A stretch of 5,329 nucleotides of DNA from Gammaproteobacteria bacterium. Lineage in GTDB: Bacteria; Pseudomonadota; Gammaproteobacteria; SZUA-229. A program made the translations under genes and the position numbers. Positions 1 to 5,329 of the stretch are shown one piece after another. Position 1 is the stretch's first letter. Every line of letters begins with the position of its first letter. The DNA lies in assembly GCA_021768055.1 (NCBI GenBank), contig JAASSE010000107.1:1-5329 (forward strand), given 5' to 3'. The notes under the pieces were generated by a model. That model did no database searches. It worked only from the letters and a program-made list of their open reading frames with translations, and was not told the origin of the DNA.

Positions 1-1503
1 AAGCTCGACCTGGTACTCAACCATCTGTCGGTGCGCTCACCGCAGTTCGTCGATTTGCTGGAAAACGGAAATGAATCACCCTACCGGGATTTTTTCATCG
101 ACTGGAACAAGTTCTGGAAGGACCATGGCACCATGGGGTCAAATGATCACGTGATCCCGCACAAGGAACACCTGGACAAACTGTTCATGCGCAAACCCGA
201 TCTGCCGATTTTGAAAATGCGCTTTCCTGACGGCAGCCTGCAGGCATACTGGAATACCTTTTACCAAAAAATTGAGTTCGACGAGATCACCGCAGAGGAC
301 TTTGAACATATCAAGTGCCTCGATCCAAAGGATGCAACTGAAATCGCGAACCACATCAAGGTGGTGATCGACTACAAGGGACAACTGGAATCAGCGGACA
401 TGGCAGAAATCGCACAACTCAACCACGAAATAACCAAGGATGACCTGATCGCAGCGGTGTGCCACAAGCGTGAATACCTGGGCCAGATGGATCTCAATGC
501 CCGCTCCGAGCTGGTATGGGACTTCTACGATGATACCCTGCGCAAGCTTAGCGAGTACGGTGCCAAAATTGTCCGCCTGGATGCGTTCGCCTACCTGCAC
601 AAAGAACCCGGCCAACCGAATTTCTTCAATCGGCCCGGCACCTGGGACTATCTCGAACGTTTACGTGGTATCGCACAAAAGTACGACTTGATCATCTTCC
701 CCGAAATCCATACCGAGTACGGCGCCGGCATCCATGAAGAAATTGCGCAGCAAGGCTACCCCATCTATGACTTCTTCCTTCCCGGGCTGGTGATCGATGC
801 GCTTGACCGGGGCAACAACGAAGCGTTGTTGCGCTGGATCGAGGACATTCTCACCAAAAACCTGCAGACCATCAATATGCTCGGCTGCCATGACGGTATC
901 CCGGTGCTTGACCTCAAGGGCAAGCAGGTCGACGGTTCGTACCGGCCGGGGCTGTTGGACAATGAATTGATCGAGGCCACCGTCGACCGCATTATCGAAC
1001 GCGGCGGCATGACCAAGAACCTGTACGATGCTGACGGTAAAAAGATCGACTACTACCAGGTCAACGCCACCTTCTTCAGTGCACTGGGTGAGGACGAGCA
1101 AAAGCTGCGCCTGGCCCGTGCAATCCAGATGTTCATGCCCGGTGTACCGCAGGTGTGGTACCTGGACCTGTTTGCCGGCACCAACGACTATGCCGCCGCG
1201 CAAAGGGGACGTACCGCGGGTCACAAGGAGATCAACCGTACCACGTTGAAGCAGATCGACATCGAGCAAGGACTGAATCGCCCCATCGTACTGGACCAGA
1301 TCGAAATGATCCGCCTGCGCAACACCTCGCCGGCATTTAATGGCGAGATAAAGGTCATTGAAACCGAACCGCATCGCTTACATATCAGCTGGCAGCACCC
1401 GCAAGCGACGGCAACATTAAAAGCAGACCTGCGTGATCACGGTTTCACGATCAGCCAGAACAAAGGTGATGGCGAAGAAATACTGATGACTTTTGAGTCC
1501 TGA
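1..1503 (+). CDS. GH13_18 sugar phosphorylase, sucrose (6F-phosphate) phosphorylase-like; 5' end missing
   Basis: The reading frame is open from base 1 and in frame with GH13 conserved region I (DLVLNH, codons 3-8), so the gene starts before the window. The GTG at 31 is internal. Counting from the first codon, the catalytic residues are the nucleophile Asp194 in RLDAFAY, the acid/base Glu235 in FPEIH and the transition-state-stabilising Asp298 in CHDG. Their spacing fits bacterial sucrose phosphorylases. The family phosphorolyses an alpha-glucoside to glucose 1-phosphate plus the acceptor, in the cytoplasm. MLGCHDGIP, WYLDLFAG and HKEINRT, together with about 65 extra residues between roughly codons 95 and 158, resemble the branch I associate from memory with sucrose 6F-phosphate phosphorylase rather than the GtfA branch. 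GH13_18 also contains glucosylglycerate and glucosylglycerol phosphorylases, so the acceptor is undecided. Five hundred residues are present and roughly 80 are probably missing. The family and phosphorylase role are confident; the substrate is not. A phosphatase gene follows after 42 bases. Confidence 0.9.
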   Translation, partial: KLDLVLNHLSVRSPQFVDLLENGNESPYRDFFIDWNKFWKDHGTMGSNDHVIPHKEHLDKLFMRKPDLPILKMRFPDGSLQAYWNTFYQKIEFDEITAEDFEHIKCLDPKDATEIANHIKVVIDYKGQLESADMAEIAQLNHEITKDDLIAAVCHKREYLGQMDLNARSELVWDFYDDTLRKLSEYGAKIVRLDAFAYLHKEPGQPNFFNRPGTWDYLERLRGIAQKYDLIIFPEIHTEYGAGIHEEIAQQGYPIYDFFLPGLVIDALDRGNNEALLRWIEDILTKNLQTINMLGCHDGIPVLDLKGKQVDGSYRPGLLDNELIEATVDRIIERGGMTKNLYDADGKKIDYYQVNATFFSALGEDEQKLRLARAIQMFMPGVPQVWYLDLFAGTNDYAAAQRGRTAGHKEINRTTLKQIDIEQGLNRPIVLDQIEMIRLRNTSPAFNGEIKVIETEPHRLHISWQHPQATATLKADLRDHGFTISQNKGDGEEILMTFES

Positions 1504-1545
1504 CCCCCGCTCGATTTTCGCACCCGCCCGCTATACAGTATCTCC

Positions 1546-2361
1546 ATGAAAATACTTGCAACCGACCTGGACCGAACCTTGCTGCCAAATGGCAGCTGGC
1601 CGGCAGACCCGGGTGCCATAGAGCTGTTCAATGAACTCACACAAAAGCATGACGTGCTCGTGGTCTATGTGACCGGGCGTAACCTGCAACTGTCCGAGAA
1701 CGCGATCAAAGAGTATGGGATCCGTTACCCCGACGTGCTCATCGGTGACGTCGGTACCTCGATACGCAAATACGAACAGGGACAATGGCATCATGACCGC
1801 GGCTGGGACACGTATGTGAAAAAAACCAGTCCGAGATGGGACGCCGAGGTCGTGCGCAAAGCCGTCAGCGGCATCGACGGCCTCACCGAACAGGAGCGCG
1901 AACATTGCGGACCGTTCAAGCAAAGCTACTATGTTGACCACAATAATAAGGAAGCCATATTGCAACAGGTCGATCAGCGTATCAAAGGCAAATATGACGA
2001 AGTCATTATATACAGCTACGACTCCCAGACAGGTAATGGCCTGCTCGACTTGCTACCGCAAAGCGCAACCAAGCAGACTGCACTGGAATACATCGCCGAC
2101 GAATTCGGTGCCAGCAAAACGGACGTGGTGTTTTGCGGCGACAGCGGCAATGACGTGTTCCCGTTGACCGCGGGCTTTTCCGGTGTGCTGGTACGCAACG
2201 CGGACGAGCAGCTCGTCACCAACGTGAAGCAGGCCCAGGAAACAAACCCGGAACTCAGGATTTATTTCGCCAGGGGCGGCTTCAAAGACCTGAATGGTTA
2301 TTACACCAGCGGCGTCATCGAAGGCGCCTACCACTACGGCCTGTTCAACGATACCGAATAA
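1546..2361 (+). CDS. HAD-superfamily (IIB) phosphatase, sucrose-6-phosphate phosphatase-like
   Basis: This 271-residue cytoplasmic HAD hydrolase has an intact catalytic set: motif I DLDRT with nucleophile Asp7 and Asp9, motif II Thr43 in VTGR, motif III Lys176 in the segment LLPQSATKQTAL, and motif IV GDSGND at 198-203 for Mg2+ binding. The cap segment has GDVGT at 67-71. The LDLLPQ..K..AL block and the C-terminal GVIEGAYHYG resemble sucrose-6-phosphate phosphatases, which dephosphorylate sucrose 6F-phosphate to sucrose. Related HAD-IIB enzymes act on glucosyl- or mannosyl-3-phosphoglycerate and glucosylglycerol phosphate, so the substrate is inferred. The gene lies 42 bases after the phosphorylase on the same strand and is probably co-transcribed. 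The ATG agrees with the usual HAD N-terminus, where the first Asp lies about six residues in, but no clear Shine-Dalgarno precedes it (cagtatctcc). The catalytic function is secure; the exact sugar phosphate is open. Confidence 0.85.
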   Translation: MKILATDLDRTLLPNGSWPADPGAIELFNELTQKHDVLVVYVTGRNLQLSENAIKEYGIRYPDVLIGDVGTSIRKYEQGQWHHDRGWDTYVKKTSPRWDAEVVRKAVSGIDGLTEQEREHCGPFKQSYYVDHNNKEAILQQVDQRIKGKYDEVIIYSYDSQTGNGLLDLLPQSATKQTALEYIADEFGASKTDVVFCGDSGNDVFPLTAGFSGVLVRNADEQLVTNVKQAQETNPELRIYFARGGFKDLNGYYTSGVIEGAYHYGLFNDTE

Positions 2362-2419
2362 TCCCATTGCACTGATTCATTACAACCGGTCTCTATATCA
2401 ACTGGCCGTGCAATAACCT

Positions 2420-2455
2420 GGCAGTATCAATAACAATATTGCCCCGGGCAAAATT
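2420..2455 (+). promoter_or_regulatory. Overlapping alternative hairpins in the leader of the antiporter gene
   Basis: Bases 2420-2427 (GGCAGTAT) can pair with 2436-2443 (ATATTGCC), giving eight pairs including one G-U and an eight-base loop. The same 2436-2443 segment can instead pair with 2447-2454 as part of an imperfect palindrome, 2435-2444 with 2446-2455 (nine of ten matched around a central C; as RNA, five pairs, one A-A mismatch and three pairs, loop of three). The two folds exclude each other and end 36 bases before the TTG start at 2492. This is visible in the sequence. A role as attenuator, operator or terminator of the upstream operon is only inference: there is no strong U-tract after either stem. 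No convincing -35/-10 pair was found in 2362-2491, the whole gap between the phosphatase and the antiporter; TTATAC at 2455-2460 is the nearest -10-like string. Confidence 0.35.
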
Positions 2456-2491
2456 TATACGTACGATGGCAACTAATCCTGTTACCCCTGG

Positions 2492-4189
2492 TTGCAAGCT
2501 GTGATTTCTGACTATCTCCTGGATATTATTATTTTGCTAATGGCAGCCGTCATCGCGGTTCCAATATCACAAGCGGCCAGGCTCGGGGCCGTGCCGGGTT
2601 TCCTGATCGCCGGTGTACTGGTTGGCCCGTCCGGGCTTGGCCTGATCAGCAACATAAGTGAAATCAGAAATCTCGCGGAAATCGGCGTAGTACTGCTGCT
2701 GTTTGTGATTGGCATCGAGCTGAAACCGTCGCGCCTGTGGAAAATGAAGCGGCTGGTATTTGGACTGGGCAGCCTTCAGGTAATCATCACAGGTGCATTG
2801 CTTGGAGCCGTGGGTTATTTCTTCTTCGGCCTGTCGCTGCGAGCGGCCATATTAATCGGACCCGCACTCGCACTGTCTTCAACAGCATTCGTGATCCAGC
2901 TGCTGTCTGAACAAGGACTGGTTACCACGACGTATGGGCGCGCCTCTATTTCCGTGTTATTACTTCAAGACCTTGCCGTGATTCCGTTATTAATACTGGT
3001 GTCGTTGCTGGCAATGCCTGAGTTAACTATCGGTGAAAATATCGGGCTTGCGCTGGCAGAATCCTTATTGATACTCGGACTGGTCGTGCTACTGGGGAGA
3101 TATTTTTTACACCCACTGCTGCATCGTGTAGCACTTTCAGATAACCCGGAAATATTTACTGCCTCCGCAGTTCTTATCGTCCTGGGTACAGCTTTTATAA
3201 CAGAGCATGCCGGCCTTTCCATGGCCATGGGTGCGTTTCGGGCTGGCTTGCTTATATCCGATTCATTCTACCGGCACCAGGTGCTGGCAGAAATCCAGCC
3301 TTTTCGCGGTCTGCTGCTTGGACTGTTTTTCATGTCGATGGGCATGTCGCTTAACCTGGAGTTGCTGCTGGAAAATCCATTGCCTTCACTAGGAATGTTG
3401 CTCTTGTTGTTAAGTATAAAGGCTGCAGTGCTTTTCCCTTTGGTCAGCTGGTTCGGGCTCAAGAACAAAAACGGTATTGCAACTTCACTGGTGCTGGCCC
3501 AAAGCGGAGAGTTCGCACTGGTGCTTTTTTCACTAGCTTTCCAGTCCGATATCCTGACTGAAACCCTGTTTCAGCAACTCCTGCTGGTTGTGTTGCTCAG
3601 TATGCTGGTAACACCGGCGCTGGCTAATTTTGCCCGGAGCCTGGTTCTAGAGCAGAGTTTAGTGACTGGTATTAGCGCGGAAGCTGAAACTGAAATACCC
3701 ACTGAAACGCCCATCGTGCTCGCAGGATTCGGCCGCGTGGGGCACAGGATAGGCGAGATCCTGACGCTCGCAGGCATACCTTTTGTCGCGCTGGATTCCA
3801 ATGCTTCAATTGTCAGTAATGAACGCATCAAAGGTCACCCTGTTTTTTTCGGTGACGTGCGCAATCCGGAATTACTGGAAACCGCCGGGGCCCGAAATGC
3901 ACAGACTATCATCGTGACCCTGAATGACCCGGAGGCCGCTGAACAGGTGGTGTCTTCACTACGTAAAACCCATCCCAACATAAACATTTATGTGCGCGGC
4001 CGCAGCCTCGACCAATGCAGCAAATTGCGACTCCTGGGCGCAACGGGTGCCGTATCAGAGAACCTGGAAGCAAGCCTGGAACTTGCGCGACTGGCGCTGA
4101 CAAGCTCAGGGCTCAAGAAGAAAAAACGCGACGCCATCCTGGATGATTTCCGCCGTACCTATCACGCCCAGATTGATGATGTATTTTAA
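2492..4189 (+). CDS. CPA2 monovalent cation:proton antiporter, KefB/KefC/YbaL-like, with C-terminal RCK (TrkA-N) domain
   Basis: This inner-membrane protein of 565 residues (KefC is about 620) probably exchanges K+ or Na+ for H+. Residues 8-385 form the hydrophobic Na+/H+-exchanger domain. Family landmarks are PGFLIAGVLVGP (35-46), LALSSTAFVIQ (126-136), the Gln159-Asp160 pair in LLLQDLAVIPL, Lys310 in a late helix and QSGEFA (337-342). A linker rich in Glu and Thr (395-407) leads to the RCK domain, with the dinucleotide-binding GFGRVG at 412-417 and Asp435 at the end of beta-2, which points to NAD(H). No TrkA-C domain follows. Odd features are Arg250 in GAFRAG, where Leu is usual, and HQVLAEIQPF (262-271), less acidic than KefC HALESDIEPF. 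An in-frame stop at 2474-2476 limits the start to TTG 2492 or GTG 2501, neither with a good Shine-Dalgarno. No KefF/KefG-type ancillary quinone reductase lies nearby, so glutathione-gated K+ efflux should not be assumed. Confidence 0.9.
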   Translation: MQAVISDYLLDIIILLMAAVIAVPISQAARLGAVPGFLIAGVLVGPSGLGLISNISEIRNLAEIGVVLLLFVIGIELKPSRLWKMKRLVFGLGSLQVIITGALLGAVGYFFFGLSLRAAILIGPALALSSTAFVIQLLSEQGLVTTTYGRASISVLLLQDLAVIPLLILVSLLAMPELTIGENIGLALAESLLILGLVVLLGRYFLHPLLHRVALSDNPEIFTASAVLIVLGTAFITEHAGLSMAMGAFRAGLLISDSFYRHQVLAEIQPFRGLLLGLFFMSMGMSLNLELLLENPLPSLGMLLLLLSIKAAVLFPLVSWFGLKNKNGIATSLVLAQSGEFALVLFSLAFQSDILTETLFQQLLLVVLLSMLVTPALANFARSLVLEQSLVTGISAEAETEIPTETPIVLAGFGRVGHRIGEILTLAGIPFVALDSNASIVSNERIKGHPVFFGDVRNPELLETAGARNAQTIIVTLNDPEAAEQVVSSLRKTHPNINIYVRGRSLDQCSKLRLLGATGAVSENLEASLELARLALTSSGLKKKKRDAILDDFRRTYHAQIDDVF

Positions 4190-4218
4190 TTACGGGTAAA
4201 AAATTATTGTGAGAGAAG

Positions 4219-4242
4219 GTCCGCTCACGACCCAAGGCGGAC
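4219..4242. repeat. 24-base inverted-repeat element A (6-12-6)
   Basis: GTCCGC (4219-4224) and GCGGAC (4237-4242) are perfect inverted arms around a 12-base centre. A few outer bases also match (GAAG outside the left arm against ATTA outside the right). A second element with the same arm length and centre length lies at 4726-4749 in the opposite orientation. The element ends 27 bases before the -10 box of the small secreted gene, so it could also be a regulator site centred near -51. From memory, sequences of this form recur between genes in gammaproteobacteria; that was not checked. Confidence 0.55.
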
Positions 4243-4269
4243 ATTACTATAGGGATGAATAGCTATGTG

Positions 4270-4295
4270 TATAATTGGGTAAATTTTTCACGAGG
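4270..4295 (+). promoter_or_regulatory. Probable promoter -10 box and Shine-Dalgarno of the small secreted gene
   Basis: TATAAT at 4270-4275 is a perfect -10 hexamer, preceded by TGTG, so a TG is present but shifted one base from the classical extended -10 position. No good -35 is seen 16-18 bases upstream (the 17-base position reads CTATAG), so an activator may be required. Transcription would begin near 4282. CGAGG at 4291-4295 is a Shine-Dalgarno nine bases before the ATG at 4305 and decides that start. The upstream TTG at 4275 overlaps the -10 box and would not be in the transcript. Confidence 0.5.
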
Positions 4296-4304
4296 CGTGA
4301 TGTT

Positions 4305-4646
4305 ATGGATACTAGGGCCTGTAATCTTTCGCTAATTATTTTGGTGGCATTTTTATCTTTCAATACTTCCGCCAGTAAAACTGACCTAAATAAATTAGAG
4401 CTTCGATGTGAGGAAGCGAGAGAGAAAAAAATCGCACCACTTCGAAAAGCAGCTATTGAGGAGTGTGTGGCGAAAGACCGTAATCCGAGAGATGCGCGTG
4501 AAAAATGTGAAAAGTTTTACATTGATTACGGGGCTGGTGTCCGCTATAAATCAGGTGGTCATAAAGAGAGAATGTTTAATGACTTGCCAGAGTGTCTTGA
4601 ATTCTACGAGGCAGAAAAGGCAAGCAAGAAAGATTCAAGACGCTGA
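4305..4646 (+). CDS. Small secreted four-cysteine protein of unknown function
   Basis: The product has 113 residues from the ATG at 4305, chosen because GAGG lies nine bases upstream. An N-terminal signal peptide is likely: a short start with Arg4, a hydrophobic core LSLIILVAFLSF and a small-residue site NTSAS near residues 20-24. There is no lipobox cysteine at the cleavage site, so a soluble periplasmic protein is more likely than a lipoprotein. The mature part is charged and mostly helical in character, with four cysteines spaced by 18, 13 and 28 residues, enough for two disulfides. Later landmarks are a FYIDYG segment and DLPEC. I do not recognise a named family; the pattern vaguely resembles small conserved gammaproteobacterial periplasmic proteins. 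GC is about 41%, well below its neighbours, and the gene lies between two inverted-repeat elements, which suggests an acquired or fast-evolving gene. The sequence supports no function. Confidence 0.75.
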   Translation: MDTRACNLSLIILVAFLSFNTSASKTDLNKLELRCEEAREKKIAPLRKAAIEECVAKDRNPRDAREKCEKFYIDYGAGVRYKSGGHKERMFNDLPECLEFYEAEKASKKDSRR

Positions 4647-4677
4647 TATCAATTAAACATGAAAGCCATGATATCAG
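4643..4677 (+). repeat. Inverted repeat overlapping the stop codon of the secreted gene
   Basis: CTGATATCA (4643-4651) and TGATATCAG (4669-4677) are perfect nine-base inverted arms, extendable by one G-U pair in RNA, around a 17-base centre. The left arm contains the TGA stop at 4644-4646. The stem is AT-rich and no T-tract follows, so it is a poor intrinsic terminator. It could protect the 3' end of the transcript or be a protein-binding site. Confidence 0.45.
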
Positions 4678-4690
4678 TAACGATACACCC

Positions 4691-4709
4691 ATCTGAAAAC
4701 TTAACAGAT
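4691..4709 (+). terminator. Weak hairpin between convergent genes, possible terminator
   Basis: ATCTG (4691-4695) and CAGAT (4705-4709) form a five-base-pair stem with a nine-base loop, followed by a T-richer run CATCTTATTAT. It is too weak for a confident rho-independent terminator. It is listed because it lies in the 143-base gap between two convergent genes, where a terminator is expected. Confidence 0.2.
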
Positions 4710-4725
4710 CATCTTATTATACACC

Positions 4726-4749
4726 GCCCGCTTCTGGCCGATAGCGGAC
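4726..4749. repeat. 24-base inverted-repeat element B (6-12-6), opposite orientation to element A
   Basis: GCCCGC (4726-4731) and GCGGAC (4744-4749) are inverted arms with one mismatch around a 12-base centre containing CTGGCCGATA. Compared with the reverse complement of element A, 11 of 12 arm bases and 6 of 12 centre bases agree by hand alignment. It lies 40 bases from the end of sixA and closes the AT-rich interval holding the secreted gene. Confidence 0.45.
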
Positions 4750-4789
4750 AGTTATATGTTTCTTTGTCCAGGACTACTCGTTACTATTG

Positions 4790-5245
4790 TTAAATAAAAT
4801 CCGGCCGCACCATGTAGGCTAGGCGCCAGTTGTCATCTGTTCGTTCCAGACAGATCAGCGTTCCCGGCAGTGAAGCAAACTCGGTGTCCGGGTTGCCAGT
4901 GAGCAGAGTTGAGCACAACCGTGACACGAACGGCATGTGGCTCGCGATCAGGATGTTGCCATTCATTTGTTCTATATCGCCGACGATCTCGACCGGGTCA
5001 TCATTCGGGCTCAGGCCGTCCGTTTTAACCGGCGAAATATCGGGGGCGAGCAATTCTGCAATGATCTGCGCAGACTGTTCGGCGCGGGTTTTGCCGCTGT
5101 GAAACACGGTATCGATATGCACATCCATGTTCTGCATGTGCATCGCGAGCACACGAATATCGCTACGCCCTTTTTTCGACAAAGGACGATCCGGATCGAT
5201 TTCCTTGGGTTCAGCCTCTCCGTGCTGAAGTATGTATAAGTACAA
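4790..5245 (-). CDS. sixA: SixA-like phosphohistidine phosphatase (histidine phosphatase superfamily)
   Basis: This 151-residue cytoplasmic protein of the histidine phosphatase superfamily is close to E. coli SixA in length (161). It has the short SixA architecture: phospho-accepting His8 in QHGEA, Arg20 in DRPLS, Arg54 in SGKTRAEQ and the second catalytic His103 in ASHMP. SixA removes phosphate from histidine of phosphocarrier proteins; in E. coli its described targets are ArcB and the nitrogen-PTS protein NPr. Gln7 replaces the usual Arg of the RHG motif; I recall QHG as common in one SixA branch. The only possible start is TTG at 5245-5243, because an in-frame TGA lies at 5266-5264 and no other start codon falls between. 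It places the catalytic motif at the normal distance from the N-terminus. No Shine-Dalgarno is visible. The gene begins 18 bases after the end of another minus-strand gene and is probably translated from the same mRNA. Confidence 0.85.
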   Translation of the reverse strand: MYLYILQHGEAEPKEIDPDRPLSKKGRSDIRVLAMHMQNMDVHIDTVFHSGKTRAEQSAQIIAELLAPDISPVKTDGLSPNDDPVEIVGDIEQMNGNILIASHMPFVSRLCSTLLTGNPDTEFASLPGTLICLERTDDNWRLAYMVRPDFI

Positions 5246-5263
5246 TTTATTTAAACGGGCGTA

Positions 5264-5329
5264 TCAGAAATAATTGTTCTCTTCTTCCCACCACACATCA
5301 CCTTCCGCAAGCACACCACCAATATCGGA
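5264..5329 (-). CDS. C-terminal end of an unidentified minus-strand gene
   Basis: Reading the minus strand from the window edge, 21 codons are open and end at TGA (5266-5264). The tail encoded is acidic and aromatic, with GDVWWEEENNYF at the end. It ends 18 bases before the sixA start, a spacing typical of an operon. A second frame is also open over this short stretch (ending at a TAA near 5252), so the frame choice rests on the protein-like composition and the tight spacing. In some gammaproteobacteria a small membrane protein gene neighbours sixA, but this tail is too short to assign. Confidence 0.45.
   Translation of the reverse strand, partial: SDIGGVLAEGDVWWEEENNYF

Noticed and set aside
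661..1374. 237-codon open frame on the minus strand inside the phosphorylase gene
   Set aside because: It lies wholly opposite a frame with all GH13 catalytic motifs, and its translation has no recognisable domain. It is a shadow of a GC-rich coding region.
1532..1539. TATACAGT before the HAD gene as a -10 box
   Set aside because: It would leave a leader of only a few bases, no -35 is evident, and the short gap suggests co-transcription with the phosphorylase.
1531..1965. 144-codon open frame on the minus strand opposite the HAD phosphatase gene
   Set aside because: The plus-strand frame carries the complete HAD motif set, and nothing recognisable is in the minus-strand translation.
4183..4210. 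Possible intrinsic terminator just after the antiporter stop (TTAC-GG-GTAA with A/T flanks)
   Set aside because: Only four pairs with a two-base loop and mismatches beyond; too weak to support a terminator.
4230..4280. ACCCAA (4230-4235) and TTGGGT (4275-4280) as an inverted repeat across the promoter
   Set aside because: Six bases with a 39-base gap is easily reached by chance, and one arm already lies within inverted-repeat element A.
4275..4304. TTG at 4275 as the start of the secreted protein, giving ten more residues
   Set aside because: It overlaps the TATAAT box, lacks a Shine-Dalgarno and would put a charged extension before the signal peptide. ATG 4305 has GAGG nine bases upstream.
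4408..4656. 82-codon open frame overlapping the secreted gene in another frame
   Set aside because: It has no ribosome binding site of note and a very basic, low-complexity translation. The other frame has a signal peptide and regular cysteines.
4716..4721. TATAAT on the minus strand between the convergent genes
   Set aside because: There is no acceptable -35 at the right distance, and it would read antisense into the secreted gene with no gene to express. The AT-rich context makes a chance match likely.

Overview
The window looks like a chromosomal segment of a gammaproteobacterium, perhaps a marine or halotolerant one. This is inferred from the gene families (a KefB/C-type antiporter with a fused RCK domain, a SixA-type phosphatase, a sucrose-phosphate-phosphatase-like HAD enzyme) and a GC content of roughly 53-65% in sampled coding lines. 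No rRNA, tRNA, CRISPR array, transposase or phage gene is visible. There is no ribosomal or universal marker, so the taxonomic guess is weak.

Left part (1-2361, + strand): a two-gene glucoside module. The first gene is cut by the window edge. It encodes a GH13 subfamily 18 sugar phosphorylase of the type that includes sucrose 6F-phosphate phosphorylase. After 42 bases comes a HAD phosphatase with all four HAD motifs and a sucrose-6-phosphate-phosphatase-like C-terminus. Together they suggest turnover of a glucosyl solute such as sucrose, sucrose phosphate or glucosylglycerol/glycerate. The synthase that would settle the substrate would lie upstream, outside the window.

Middle (2362-4189, + strand): a 130-base intergenic region with two overlapping, mutually exclusive hairpins, followed by a CPA2 cation:proton antiporter of the KefB/KefC/YbaL type. 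It has a complete membrane domain and a complete C-terminal NAD(H)-binding RCK domain, but unusual residues in the membrane domain and in the regulatory loop.

Right part (4190-5329): an AT-richer island (about 41% GC) holding one small secreted four-cysteine protein of unknown function. It has its own promoter and a good Shine-Dalgarno sequence. Two 24-base inverted-repeat elements with the same 6-12-6 layout and opposite orientation sit on either side of this gene. Convergent to it, on the minus strand, is a SixA-like histidine phosphatase with a TTG start. The 3' end of an unidentified minus-strand gene lies 18 bases upstream of sixA and is probably in the same operon.

No clearly new system can be demonstrated. 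The items most worth checking are the paired inverted-repeat elements around the small secreted gene, the phosphorylase/phosphatase pairing, and the substitutions in the antiporter.
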